Positions 43,042 through 51,542 are shown, counted from the stretch's first letter. The stretch is DNA of 64,000 bases from Burkholderia thailandensis E264 (GCF_000012365.1 NC_007650.1:1736001-1800000), one strand, 5' to 3'. Made by a program: numbers and translations. The notes: generated by a model not told the origin, from the sequence alone.

Positions 43042-43069
43042 CGCGCCGCGAGCCGCGCGGCGCCGTCGC

Positions 43070-43789
43070 TCACGGCGTATCGATGAGCCCCATCGCGATC
43101 GCCTTCACGACGGCCTGCACCTTGTTCGTCGCGCCGAGCTTGTCGAGGATGTTGTTGACGTGGAAGTTCACCGTGCGCTCGGAAATGCTGAGGATCTGGC
43201 CGATCTCGCACGCGGTCTTGCCCTCGCCCGTCCAGCACAGCACTTCCCGCTCGCGGTGCGTGAGCGCCACGCCCGATTCGGGCGCGAGCTTCGGCACGAG
43301 GAAGCGGCTCATCAACGAGTGCGACATGTTCGCGAGCCAGTTCGCCTGAAGCGTCAGATGGTTGATCTCGGCGGACGTCAGGCGGTCCGTGTGCCGCGCG
43401 ATCGTCAGGAGGCCGAACACACCGCGCGATGCCCAGCTCGACTGCGCGACGCCGACTGCGAGCCCGTGATCGCGCGCGTCGCTCCACAGCGTCGTCGCAT
43501 CGTTCGCGCTCGCCTCCGGCCAGACGATCATGTTCGAGCTGAGCGCGCCGTCGCGCACGGTCGGATCGACCTCCAGGTAGTTCATTTCCTGATAGCGCTC
43601 CATCCAGCCGTTCGGATAGGTGTCGAAGATCGCGACGACCGGCTTCGAGATCGGCAGCGGCACACGTATGCCATAGCAGCAATATTCGAAGCCGAGCCGC
43701 TTCGTATACGCTGCGATCTGTTGGAAGAGCTGCTGCTCGTTCTCCGCGGCGCTAAATTGAAGATAGGCGTCTTGCCAGCGCAGTTCCAT
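43070..43789 (-). CDS. bpsR: LuxR-type quorum-sensing regulator (CepR/BpsR)
   Basis: 239-aa acyl-homoserine-lactone receptor and transcription factor, near-identical in pattern to Burkholderia CepR. The autoinducer domain (1-165) has the conserved Trp/Tyr/Asp residues (GFEYCCYGIR, ATLW-type WSDARDHGL, VGVAQSSWASRGVFGLL). The C-terminal LuxR helix-turn-helix is THREREVLCWTGEGKTACEI then SISERTVNFHVNNIL (residues 175-220). It would bind octanoyl-homoserine lactone and activate bpsI through the lux box at 44441-44460. It is divergent from the RsaM-like gene (73 bases between starts). Synonyms in this group are pmlR and btaR1. Confidence 0.92.
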   Translation of the reverse strand: MELRWQDAYLQFSAAENEQQLFQQIAAYTKRLGFEYCCYGIRVPLPISKPVVAIFDTYPNGWMERYQEMNYLEVDPTVRDGALSSNMIVWPEASANDATTLWSDARDHGLAVGVAQSSWASRGVFGLLTIARHTDRLTSAEINHLTLQANWLANMSHSLMSRFLVPKLAPESGVALTHREREVLCWTGEGKTACEIGQILSISERTVNFHVNNILDKLGATNKVQAVVKAIAMGLIDTP

Positions 43790-43862
43790 TCGTTCTCCAG
43801 CAGCTTCACGCTGTCATACTTGCTAGGTTTCAGCACGCGCGCGGACTGATACATTCCGCGGC

Positions 43863-44306
43863 ATGAATTCACCACTGCTCCACCGCTTTCGCGGCCCATC
43901 CACCGACGGCTACGTGCGCCTCCCGGTGCACGCGTTCGCCGAACTGCAGCTCGTTCACGTATCGTCCGGAATCGATTCCGGACTGCTCGGCGAGCTGCGC
44001 GCGAGCGACATCGACGCCCGCGTCGCCGGCTACACCGAATGGGAGCGGCCGTCGAGCACCGGCGCGGCGCACCTGACGGTGGGCTGGGACTGGTACATCG
44101 ACGGCGCCACGGGCGCGTTCGTCATTGCATGGGGCGACGTGCGCAGCAACCTGATGGGCATCGACGGCAACGGGCTCGACATCGGCATGGACCCGACGTC
44201 GGCCGCGCTGTCGCGCCGGCTCGCCCAGTTGAACTGGCCGTCGGCCGTCGCTACCGCGATGCTTCGTCGCGGCGATTTTTCGCATGCGGGCCCCACCCTG
44301 CAGTGA
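43863..44306 (+). CDS. rsaM: RsaM-like repressor of quorum sensing
   Basis: 147-aa protein lying between a CepR-type and a CepI-type gene, exactly where BcRsaM is found in B. cenocepacia. It has no helix-turn-helix. Beta-rich sequence with conserved Trp residues (TEWERPSS, LTVGWDWYIDG) and an AWGDVRSNLMGID segment fits the RsaM fold. RsaM proteins lower AHL production, acting on LuxI/LuxR expression or stability. The exact mechanism is unsettled. The start ATG has only a weak purine stretch upstream. The identification rests on position and length as much as on sequence. Confidence 0.82.
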   Translation: MNSPLLHRFRGPSTDGYVRLPVHAFAELQLVHVSSGIDSGLLGELRASDIDARVAGYTEWERPSSTGAAHLTVGWDWYIDGATGAFVIAWGDVRSNLMGIDGNGLDIGMDPTSAALSRRLAQLNWPSAVATAMLRRGDFSHAGPTLQ

Positions 44307-44440
44307 TGCGCGTCAGCGCAATCGGTGCACATTGTCCAATTTTCCTCGAACGTTGCGGATTGACAAGCAAATTATCGAATCTTTGCAGTCCGACGCCGAC
44401 GAAATCCATTCCCGCTCCCCCTGGCCGCCTCGCTTTCCGA

Positions 44441-44460
44441 CCCTGTAAGGGTTAACAGTT
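44441..44460 (+). promoter_or_regulatory. lux box (CepR/BpsR binding site) upstream of bpsI
   Basis: The 20-base element CCCTGTAAGGGTTAACAGTT has the imperfect dyad (CTGT...ACAG) of cep/lux boxes. It lies 63 bases before the bpsI ATG, as in other Burkholderia cepI-type promoters. It predicts positive autoregulation of AHL synthesis. Confidence 0.85.
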
Positions 44461-44523
44461 ACCTGTCCTCGGAGCGCGCGATGTAATGCGCCCATTCCAA
44501 AGCACACGCACGAGGACGACACC

Positions 44524-45135
44524 ATGCGAACTTTCGTTCATGGCGACGGGCGCCTGCCGAGCGACTTGGCGGCTGATCTGGGCCTTTATCGGCACCGCAT
44601 TTTCGTCGAGCAGCTCGGCTGGAAACTGCCGTCGGCAAGCGAAGGCTTCGAACGGGATCAATACGATCGCGACGATACCGTCTACGTGTTCGCCCGCGAC
44701 GACGGCGGTGAAATCTGCGGCTGCGCCCGGTTGTTGCCGACGACTCGCCCGTATCTATTGAAAGAACTGTTCCCGGCGCTGGTCGCACACGACATGCCGT
44801 TGCCGCAATCCGCAGCCGTCTGGGAACTGTCGCGCTTCGCCGCGAACGCCGAGGATCCGGCCGGAACCGGCAATCCGGCGTGGGCGGTACGGCCGATGCT
44901 CGCCGCCGTGGTCGAGTGCGCCGCGCGGCTCGGCGCGAGGCAACTGATTGGCGTGACGTTTCTGAGCATGGAGCGCCTGTTCCGCCGGATCGGCGTGCAC
45001 GCGCACCGGGCCGGGCCCGCGCAGCAGATCGACGGACGCATGGTCGTCGCATGCTGGATCGACCTCGATGCCCAAACGCTCGCCGCGCTCGATCTCGATC
45101 CGCTGCTGTGCGCACCGCCCGCCGAAGCCGCCTGA
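44524..45135 (+). CDS. bpsI: Acyl-homoserine-lactone synthase (CepI/BpsI)
   Basis: 203-aa LuxI-family synthase making AHLs (octanoyl-homoserine lactone is the usual product of this orthologue) from SAM and acyl-ACP. The invariant residues are present: Arg, Phe and Trp in RHRIFVEQLGW (about residues 23-33), Asp/Asp in RDDTVYVFARDD, Arg in CARLLPTTRP, Glu/Arg in WELSRFA near residue 100, and the VTFLSMERLFRRIG segment. ACGAGGACGACACC precedes the ATG and contains a weak Shine-Dalgarno. A lux box is upstream. Synonyms are pmlI and btaI1. Confidence 0.93.
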   Translation: MRTFVHGDGRLPSDLAADLGLYRHRIFVEQLGWKLPSASEGFERDQYDRDDTVYVFARDDGGEICGCARLLPTTRPYLLKELFPALVAHDMPLPQSAAVWELSRFAANAEDPAGTGNPAWAVRPMLAAVVECAARLGARQLIGVTFLSMERLFRRIGVHAHRAGPAQQIDGRMVVACWIDLDAQTLAALDLDPLLCAPPAEAA

Positions 45136-45196
45136 GCGCGTCCGATCGACGGTCCTCGGAACCGTGCCGTTCGTCATTCAAGGAGACCTCTACACC

Positions 45197-46036
45197 GTGG
45201 ACCACTCATCGGTATTTCGCGCGATGCTCCCTACGTTCGATGCCGGCGAAACCCGCATCGCCGTCGCGTTCCCATCATTCGCCAATCGCCTGCCGCTCGT
45301 GCGGCTCGGCCGGCAGGGGCTCGTATTTCGCGCGCGCGGCGCGATGCCGCCCGTCTGCGGGCTGCCGCGCTCCGCAACCCTGTATCTCGACGACAAGCCG
45401 CTCTGCACGCTGCGGCTCGTGATTCGCGAAGTCGAGCGCTGCGACGACGGCGCGCACGATCTGACAATGCAGCCGTCCGCGGCGAACGGCGACGCGCTGC
45501 TCTGGCACGCGCTGCGCACGCGATGCCGGCACGCGCACGCGCCGCTCGCGCAGCGCGCGCCGGGCGAGCGCGCGACAACGGCGACGCAGGCCGCGCCCCG
45601 CCGGCACGACTCCGCGAAGCGCGCCGAATCGGGCGCGCCGCATGCGGTCGGAACCGGCACCTGCGTGCGCATGACGCGCAGCGCGGCGTTCCGCCTCGCG
45701 GATCGCGGCGACGCGCTCTTTTTCGCCGATTGGCTCGAATACCACTTCGACGAGTTGCGCGCGCTCGCGCAAGGCCTGTCGCCGCGGCTGCATCTGAACG
45801 AGCTCGAGCGGAACCTGATGGGTGACGAAGTCGACGTTCGCTTCGTCTACGACATCGACGGCCACGCGGACCGCCGGATGCTCACCGATTGCGCGCGCCA
45901 GGCATGCGACTGGATTGCGGCGGAAGTGCGCCGCCGCTTCGATCTGCCGATCGCCGAGCAGCGCTTCGGCGCGCGCAAGCCGCGCCGCGCGACGCGCGCT
46001 ATTCGTTTTCGTCGAAGTAATAGTGGCCGAACTTGA
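45197..46036 (+). CDS. Hypothetical protein downstream of bpsI
   Basis: 279-aa protein, not recognised. A beta-rich first part (about 1-100: [33 protein letters not shown]) is followed by a low-complexity Arg/Ala/Thr linker (100-160). A second part has mixed helix and strand ([38 protein letters not shown]). The likely start is GTG 45197, 11 bases after AAGGAG; the reading frame continues further upstream into bpsI without support. It starts 61 bases after bpsI and may be in the same lux-box-controlled transcript. Its 3' end overlaps the convergent ribA gene by 38 bases. Confidence 0.65.
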   Translation: MDHSSVFRAMLPTFDAGETRIAVAFPSFANRLPLVRLGRQGLVFRARGAMPPVCGLPRSATLYLDDKPLCTLRLVIREVERCDDGAHDLTMQPSAANGDALLWHALRTRCRHAHAPLAQRAPGERATTATQAAPRRHDSAKRAESGAPHAVGTGTCVRMTRSAAFRLADRGDALFFADWLEYHFDELRALAQGLSPRLHLNELERNLMGDEVDVRFVYDIDGHADRRMLTDCARQACDWIAAEVRRRFDLPIAEQRFGARKPRRATRAIRFRRSNSGRT

Positions 46037-46652
46037 GCTGCTTCGTGCGGATATAGCGCTCGTTTTCCTCGCGCACCGGCACGGCGAGCGCGACGCGCTC
46101 GCAGACCGGGATGCCGTGCCGCGCAAGCGTGTCGAACTTCTTCGGATTGTTGCTCATCAGGCGCACGGACGTGACTTTCAGGATACGCAGGATCGCGGCG
46201 GCGGAATCGTATTCGCGCGCGTCGTCGGGCAGCCCGAGATCGAGGTTCGCCTCGACGGTGTCGCGCCCCTGCTCCTGCAGCGCATACGCGCGGATCTTGT
46301 TGCTCAGGCCGATCCCCCGCCCTTCATGCCCGCGCAGATACAGCAATACGCCGCGCCCCTCGGCCGCAATGTAGCGCAGCGCGAGATCGAGTTGCTCGCC
46401 GCAATCGCATCGATACGAGCCGAACACGTCACCCGTCAGACATTCGGAATGAAGCCGCGTCAGCACCGACGGCTGCTCGGCGACGTCCCCCATCACGAGC
46501 GCCAGGTGCTCAGCATCGCCGCCCGCGACGCGAAACGCATACGACGTGAAGGTGCCGTAGCGGGTAGGAAGCGTCGCGGTGGCGACGAGCGTCACACACT
46601 CGGACGCAGCGCCGTCGTCCGGTTGCGGCGATTCTGGATGCGAAGACTTCAT
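45999..46652 (-). CDS. ribA: GTP cyclohydrolase II (riboflavin biosynthesis)
   Basis: 217-aa monofunctional enzyme converting GTP to the pyrimidine precursor of riboflavin. The zinc ligands are the three Cys in [19 protein letters not shown] near residues 70-85. [12 protein letters not shown] near residue 107 contains the catalytic Arg/His region, and the [13 protein letters not shown] segment near residue 167 binds GTP. There is no RibB (DHBP synthase) domain. ATG 46652 is chosen; in-frame ATG 46661 is possible. It overlaps the convergent bpsI-downstream gene by 38 bases. Confidence 0.92.
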   Translation of the reverse strand: MKSSHPESPQPDDGAASECVTLVATATLPTRYGTFTSYAFRVAGGDAEHLALVMGDVAEQPSVLTRLHSECLTGDVFGSYRCDCGEQLDLALRYIAAEGRGVLLYLRGHEGRGIGLSNKIRAYALQEQGRDTVEANLDLGLPDDAREYDSAAAILRILKVTSVRLMSNNPKKFDTLARHGIPVCERVALAVPVREENERYIRTKQLKFGHYYFDENE

Positions 46653-46828
46653 GGAATGCATCAAACGAAAGAATTAAGGAATGTTCTGGATGGCGAGTGC
46701 ACGGAGTTTACCGCTAATCTGCGAACTGGACGCGCCCGCCCGCAGACGCCGATCTATACTGGATTTTCCACCCGACGCAGCGGCCGCGCGCCGCTTTCCG
46801 TGAATCGCCCAGCCAAGGGAGACAGCGT

Positions 46829-47290
46829 ATGAGCCTCACCGTCGCACAGATTCTCAAGTCGAAGCCCGATTCGGGGCGCACGATTCACATGGTCGAAAAG
46901 TCCGATTCCGTCTACAACGCGATCAAGCTGATGGCCGAAAAGAGCATCGGCGCACTGCTCGTGATGGACGGCGCGAACATTGCCGGCATCGTGACGGAAC
47001 GCGATTACGCGCGCAAGGTGGTGCTCCTCGACCGTTCGTCGAAAGCGACGCGCGTCGAGGAAATCATGACGTCGAAGGTGCGTTACGTCGAACCAACGCA
47101 AACGAGCGACGAGTGCATGGCGCTGATGACGGAGCACCGGATGCGTCACTTGCCCGTCCTCGACGACGGTAAGCTCATCGGTCTCGTATCGATCGGCGAC
47201 CTCGTGAAGAGCGTGATCGCCGATCAACAGTTCACGATCGATCAGTTGGAACATTACATCCACGGAATACCGGCCGCCGCCCACTCGTAG
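46829..47290 (+). CDS. CBS-domain protein
   Basis: 153-aa protein made only of a Bateman module (two CBS domains). The repeats are IHMVEKSDSVYNAIKLMAEKS...TERDY (about 18-75) and RYVEPTQTSDECMALMTEHRMRHLPVLDD...LVSIGDLVKSVI (about 85-140). Such stand-alone modules bind adenosyl compounds (AMP, ATP, SAM) and regulate a partner. No partner gene is adjacent. AAGGGAGA lies 8-10 bases before the ATG. Confidence 0.9.
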   Translation: MSLTVAQILKSKPDSGRTIHMVEKSDSVYNAIKLMAEKSIGALLVMDGANIAGIVTERDYARKVVLLDRSSKATRVEEIMTSKVRYVEPTQTSDECMALMTEHRMRHLPVLDDGKLIGLVSIGDLVKSVIADQQFTIDQLEHYIHGIPAAAHS

Positions 47291-47316
47291 CAGGCGTGCG
47301 CCGCGACACGCGCATC

Positions 47317-47347
47317 AAAAAATGCCCAAACGCAGCGCGTCTGGGCA
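47317..47347 (-). terminator. Rho-independent terminator of the DUF4148 gene
   Basis: The hairpin TGCCCA-A-ACGC / GCGT-C-TGGGCA (47323-47347) is followed on the minus strand by a run of T (47317-47322). It lies 155 bases after the DUF4148 stop and also just after the convergent CBS gene. Confidence 0.75.
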
Positions 47348-47501
47348 AAGCCGCCGGAATGCGGCGACGGAGGTTCGGCTCCCGCTCCACGAGCCCAGCG
47401 CATCGCGTGCGGGCTTGCGGTTTATAGAATCGACCTCTTCACGTTGGCTGGCGGACACCCGGCAACGCCGGGCGCCCATTCCGACTGACGGCCCGATTCG
47501 G

Positions 47502-47843
47502 TCAGTTGCCGAAGTAGACCGAATGGCCGAACGCCGGCGAAGTCGGCGACTTACTCGCGCGGCCGCCGGATTCCGACGCGCCGGCCGGCTGGACACCGTA
47601 GCCGCTCGTATCCGCGTGCGTGAGCGTCTGTTGCGCAGGCTGTATCCGTTGCGACGCCGCCTGTACGTTTGCCGGATACTGGGTCTCGCCCGATTCGGGC
47701 TTGTAGCCGTTCTGTTCAAGCCGCATAAGCTCGGACTTCACCTGTTCGCGGGTCAGCGGCGGCTGCTGGTCGGCCTGCGCGAACGACGCGAGCGGTGCGG
47801 CGAGGATTGAAGCGGCAACGGCTGCGTAGACGAACGATTTCAT
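47502..47843 (-). CDS. DUF4148 family secreted protein
   Basis: 113-aa small exported protein common in Burkholderiales. A signal peptide covers residues 1-23 (MKSFVYAAVAASILAAP...SFAQ). The DUF4148 core PLTREQVKSELMRLEQNGYKP follows at about residues 29-50. The Ser/Gly/Ala-rich C-terminus ends in FGHSVYFGN, also typical. ATG 47843 has CGGAGG 6 bases upstream. Function of the family is unknown; members are often stress- or regulator-induced periplasmic proteins. Confidence 0.85.
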   Translation of the reverse strand: MKSFVYAAVAASILAAPLASFAQADQQPPLTREQVKSELMRLEQNGYKPESGETQYPANVQAASQRIQPAQQTLTHADTSGYGVQPAGASESGGRASKSPTSPAFGHSVYFGN

Positions 47844-48384
47844 GATTGACCTCCGGAATGTTGTATTTGCGTCGCTCCAGGCATCCTGGCCGGAAGCGAT
47901 TGATTCCAGTCTAGTCACCGGAACAGCAAGGGGAAACCCCTACTTTAGACATACAGCGTTGCGCCAATGATAAAAATGGCGGACTGTATTTCGACCGAAA
48001 GCCGGTTAATTTCGACCGAAAGCCGGTTAAAAGCGCCATAGCAGCAACAATGGAAAATCGATTCGCAGAACCGTCTGCCGGCTGTCTAAATGGTCGTTTT
48101 GTTGTATATTTGTAAAGTTTGCCCCGTCTTTTGCCTTTCGTTTCATCGCCTCGTTATGCGCACGCCGACCTTCCACGCCTTTCTTGCGCACCGCATGTGC
48201 GGTTCGCGTGCGGCCGTGGTCGCGGCGGCGACGCGCCCCCTCCTTCGAAGCCCGCTTGCAGCGCCGCTCGCCGCGGCCCGGCGCTTGATCTGACAGCAGC
48301 CTCCATCCTGGAGCCGAGTCAGTCAGGCTCCGGGCGATCCCGCAGGTTGGCCACGCCACCCAAGCCGATCATTTGGAGACTGTC
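47844..48384. other. 541-base divergent intergenic region
   Basis: It lies between the divergent DUF4148 and rnk genes and contains no convincing coding frame. It holds a perfect 21-bp tandem duplication (47988-48029) and an AT-rich stretch at 48085-48120 (TTGTTGTATATTTGTAAAG) that may contain the rnk promoter 270 bases before its ATG, implying a long leader. Confidence 0.5.
47988..48029. repeat. Perfect 21-bp tandem duplication
   Basis: Two exact adjacent 21-base copies, each containing ATTTCGACCGAAAGCCGG followed by TTA. The spacing equals about two helical turns, so a protein bound to both copies would sit on the same face of the DNA. It is 145-186 bases upstream of the DUF4148 start. Confidence 0.9.
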
Positions 48385-48783
48385 ATGAAGAACAGGATTT
48401 ACCAACTTACCGAACTCGACGTCGCGCGCCTTGAAAAGCATGCGGAACGCAATCCGCACTATCAGGAAATGCTCGATACGCTGCTCGAGCGCGCCGATAT
48501 CGTCGAACCCGACAAGATTCAGGCAAACGTCGTCACGATGAACTCGCAGATCAAGCTGCTCGACGAGACTGCCGGCCAGGACATGACCTGGACCATCGTC
48601 TACCCGGACGCGGCCAATTTCGAGCACGGCTGGTTAAACGTGTTTTCGCCGGTCGGCATGGCGCTTCTCGGAGCGCGCCGCGGCGAACGGGTGAAAGTCA
48701 CGCTGCCGGGCGGCACGGACGCGACGCTGAAGATCGTCGAGATTGTCTATCAGCCGGAAGCGAGCGGAGATTACACGCACTGA
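48385..48783 (+). CDS. rnk: Regulator of nucleoside diphosphate kinase (Rnk)
   Basis: 132-aa GreA/GreB-related protein that binds RNA polymerase. An N-terminal coiled coil (about 1-45: LTELDVARLEKHAERNPHYQEML) precedes the C-terminal FKBP-like domain (VTMNSQIKLLD, TIVYPDAANFEHGWLNVFSPVGMALLGAR, GERVKVTLPGGTDATLKIVEIVYQPE). ATG 48385 has GGAG 6 bases upstream; an in-frame ATG at 48373 precedes the site. An IS5-family element now lies between rnk and the terminator at 49711. Confidence 0.88.
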   Translation: MKNRIYQLTELDVARLEKHAERNPHYQEMLDTLLERADIVEPDKIQANVVTMNSQIKLLDETAGQDMTWTIVYPDAANFEHGWLNVFSPVGMALLGARRGERVKVTLPGGTDATLKIVEIVYQPEASGDYTH

Positions 48784-48858
48784 ATCCGAACGACGGATCG
48801 GCTGATGCGGCACGGCTGCCCACCGAATGACCATCGGCGCGCGGCCTAAACGGCCGAC

Positions 48859-49675
48859 TAGGGCGTGTTCACACTACATTAGTTTGAGGTTATGCTTCGG
48901 AGATGGAAATCTCCGAAGCCCAATTCAAGCAGATCGAACATTGCCTGCCGCGACAGCGTGGCAATGTGAGCCTGTCGAACCTGCAAGTGCTCAACGCGAT
49001 CCTTTATGTGGCCGAGCACGGATGTAAATGGCGCGGCCTGCCACCACGTTTCGGCCGCTGGCACACGATCTACACGCGCATGAACCGTTGGTCTCGCAAC
49101 GGTGTACTGGACCGAGTGTTCACGGAGTTGCAGCGCGCGCAGATCATTCGCGTTCGGATTGAAGCGGTATCGCTGGATAGCACGATCGTGAAGGTTCATC
49201 CTGACGGCACCGGTGCGTTAAAAAAAATGGACCTCAAGCCATCGGCAAGTCTCGCGGAGGATGGACAACCAAGATTCATATGGTTGCCGCGGATGCTCGA
49301 ACAGCCATAACGTTCGCACTGTCGCCCGGTCAAGCCGGCGATGCGCCGCAGGGACGTGCACTGCTCGAACGCCTGGGGCCGCCGAATCGGCCGCTGCACC
49401 TGCTGATGGACAAGGCGTACGAAGGTAACGAAACCCGACAACTCGCGCTCGATCTCGGCTTCATCCCGGTCGTCCCTCCGTTGAGTACGCGCGTCGAGCC
49501 TTGGGAATACGACCGGGAAATGTACAAGCGTCGTAACGAAGTCGAGCGGCTGTTCCGTCGATTGAAGGGTTTTCGTCGCATCTTCTCGCGCTTCGACAAA
49601 CTCGACTTGATGTTCATTGCCTTTATCAACTTCGCCCTGATTATCGAAGCCCTTCGATAGTGTGAACACGCCCTA
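48859..49675 (+). mobile_element. IS5-family insertion sequence with intact ends
   Basis: About 815 bases bounded by perfect inverted repeats GGGCGTGTTCACACTA (48861-48876) and its complement (49658-49673). Each end abuts CTAG (48858-48861; 49673-49676), fitting the CTAG or TA target preference of the IS427/IS1031 branch of IS5. It carries one transposase made from two frames. The transposase stop overlaps the right inverted repeat. The element looks complete and possibly active. Confidence 0.92.
48903..49660 (+). CDS. IS5-family transposase, expressed by -1 frameshift
   Basis: The DDE transposase is encoded in two overlapping frames. The first frame (48903-49310) carries the DUF4096 N-terminal domain and first Asp (SLDSTIVKVH). 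At 49220-49227 a run of eight A allows a -1 slip. In the -1 frame translation continues without a break from the A-run as NGPQAIGKSRGG, then TTKIHMVAADARTAITF, and on through LMDKAYEGNETR (second Asp) and RNEVERLFRRLKGFRRI (Glu) to the stop at 49660. This is the classical arrangement for the group, so the product is probably functional and not a pseudogene. Confidence 0.9.
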
Positions 49676-49710
49676 GCCGATATCGGCCCTCGCCGCTGGC
49701 CGCCCCAAAG

Positions 49711-49746
49711 AAGCGAGGATGCGAACGCAGGCCTCGCTTTTTTGTT
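49711..49746 (+). terminator. Probable original rnk terminator, displaced by the IS
   Basis: AAGCGAGG (49711-49718) pairs with CCTCGCTT (49732-49739), followed by a T run on the plus strand. It now lies about 930 bases after the rnk stop, because the IS5 element lies between. Confidence 0.8.
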
Positions 49747-49777
49747 TTCGCGAAACGCGCGTCGTTGGCGCGAGCGC

Positions 49778-49806
49778 ATAAAAAAAGGCGCCCGAAGGCG
49801 CCTTTT
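49778..49806 (-). terminator. Rho-independent terminator of omp38
   Basis: AAAAGGCGCC and GGCGCCTTTT pair around a 4-base loop. On the minus strand the stem is followed by a run of T. It begins 28 bases after the porin stop. Confidence 0.85.
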
Positions 49807-49833
49807 CGAGACTGGACAAGCCAGCCGTCACGC

Positions 49834-50958
49834 TTAGAAGCGGTGACGCAGACCAACCGTCGCTGCGGTTTGGTTGATCGACGTGCTGAACGGCGTGCTG
49901 AGGTCGCCGTTGTAGATCGACGCATTCGCGTTCTTCGACGAACGCTGGTACACAGCTTGCGCGTACACGTCGGTGCGCTTCGACAGCGCGTAGTCGGCTT
50001 GGACGCCAACTTGGTTCCAGTGCGCGCTTTCGCCGTTCGCCTTCGCGTTCGTGTACGTGTAAGCAACGCCCAGACCCAGTGCCGGCGTCAGGTTGTACTT
50101 CACGTTCGCTTCGTAGTTGTCGGCACGGATGGTCGGCGCGCCGTTTGCCAGGTTGTCGAGACGCGATTGCGTCCAGAGCAGGCCGCCTTGCAGCGGGCCG
50201 TAAGCGTAGCTTGCGCCAGCGCCGTACACGCGCGAACGGCCTTGGATGCTTGCTGCGTTCGTGCCGCCGATGTTGAAGCCGGTCAGCGGATCCGTTGCGC
50301 CCGTGGTGTTCGCGCCTGCGTTGTTAGCTTGCGAGTACGCGGCACCGACCTTCAGGCCTTGGAACTGGTACGAAGCGCCCGCGCTGTACGCACGGTTGTT
50401 CGCGAATTGCGAGTTGTTCGAGAACGAGTACGTGCCGCCGAATTGCAGGCCGGCGTAGTTCGCGCTCGTGAACTTGACCGTGTTGTTCACCGCGACGTCG
50501 CCGTTCGTGTTCAGGCGGTCGTTGTTGAGCGGGTGCGCGAAGTACGTGCCACCCCAGGTGCCCGTTGCCGACAGCGGCGACAGGTAGTCTTGGGTCGCGT
50601 CGTACTGACGGCCCAGCGTGACGGTGCCGTAGTTGCTCGACAGGCCGACGAACGCTTGACGGTTGAACATGCCGCCACCGTTGTTGAAGCGGCCGTTACC
50701 GATGTTGAAGCCGCTTTCCAACGTGAAGATCGCCTTCAGGCCGCCGCCCAGGTCTTCCGAACCGCGCAAACCGAAACGGCTTTGGTCGACGCCGGCGCCG
50801 ACCGACCACAGCGACTTACCCGAGCCCGACGGCGTCGCGACGTTGCTTTGGTACGTGATGCCCGCGTCGAGCACGCCGTACAGCGTGACGCTGCTTTGCG
50901 CGTGTGCGACGGTAGCGAACGATGCAGCAACTGCTGCAACAATCAGAGTCTTGTTCAT
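49834..50958 (-). CDS. omp38: General porin Omp38
   Basis: 374-aa outer-membrane trimeric porin, the main diffusion channel of the pseudomallei group. A signal peptide of 20 residues (MNKTLIVAAVAASFATVAHA) precedes the mature start QSSVTLYGVLDAGITYQSNV. Sixteen-strand porin features include RFGLRGSEDLGGGLKAIFTLESGF, the PL-rich loop 3 region, LSKRTDVYAQAVYQRSS and C-terminal GLRHRF. I recognise the sequence as the Omp38/OpcP type of B. pseudomallei/B. thailandensis. GGGAG lies before the ATG. Codon use and AT-rich upstream DNA suit a highly expressed gene. Confidence 0.92.
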   Translation of the reverse strand: MNKTLIVAAVAASFATVAHAQSSVTLYGVLDAGITYQSNVATPSGSGKSLWSVGAGVDQSRFGLRGSEDLGGGLKAIFTLESGFNIGNGRFNNGGGMFNRQAFVGLSSNYGTVTLGRQYDATQDYLSPLSATGTWGGTYFAHPLNNDRLNTNGDVAVNNTVKFTSANYAGLQFGGTYSFSNNSQFANNRAYSAGASYQFQGLKVGAAYSQANNAGANTTGATDPLTGFNIGGTNAASIQGRSRVYGAGASYAYGPLQGGLLWTQSRLDNLANGAPTIRADNYEANVKYNLTPALGLGVAYTYTNAKANGESAHWNQVGVQADYALSKRTDVYAQAVYQRSSKNANASIYNGDLSTPFSTSINQTAATVGLRHRF

Positions 50959-51542
50959 GCGTGGAGCTCCCTTTTAAAAAAGGTAGGCCTTGCGACCTCG
51001 TTTCGATAAACGGTCTGCAACCGCCCGGAAGCGCCATATCGGCTTGCGATACTACCTGCATGGCCGCGCCCGGATGGTTGCCCGTTCTGGGAACCGTGAG
51101 TTTAGGGGTGTACCCTAGGGCCGCCATTCACGAATAAAGAAATAAGCTTTTCCAGAACTAGAAATAATAGAAATGCAGCCCTCTTATAAGTATTTGTTTT
51201 GACAGACGTTTTTGACCTCTTGACACACCCTTTTTGGCGGAGTCGCCACGAGCATTCTTCTGTGTCAGCGTATTGACGGTTGCGTATAAACAACAAGCAG
51301 CTTCGCGTAAGCGCGACGAAATCGGTATTTTTTACCTATTCACTCAAGGTCAGCGTCATACCAGCGAAAGGCTATCGGCGGACAGCCTTTATAGATTTCT
51401 ACCATCTCCGCAGTCCGCCCGGCTTCCGGGCACAGTAACAGCCGTTACAGGATTCGTAACGATCGCCGGCACGCAACGCGTTAGCGTCGAGCCTGACGAG
51501 TCTTGTCGGCTCGCCCTTCCCGCGCGCCCCTTTGGAGCAATC
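50959..51542. promoter_or_regulatory. 584-base divergent region upstream of omp38
   Basis: Non-coding. Positions 51130-51240 are AT-rich and contain the only plausible promoter elements, including TTGACC/TTGACA words on the plus strand at 51211-51226 and CTTATAA on both sense readings near 51183. A long untranslated leader for the porin mRNA is likely, as the AT-rich block is about 170-280 bases from its ATG. The exact start site cannot be called. Confidence 0.45.

Noticed and set aside
45068..45196. Upstream extension of the bpsI-downstream gene into bpsI
   Set aside because: The extension is in another frame of bpsI, lacks a ribosome site, and is Arg/Pro-rich shadow sequence; GTG 45197 after AAGGAG is better.
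49280..49660. IS5 second ORF as a separate gene or as a pseudogene
   Set aside because: The -1 frame is open from the A-run through the transposase signature, so it is the second half of a frameshifted protein.
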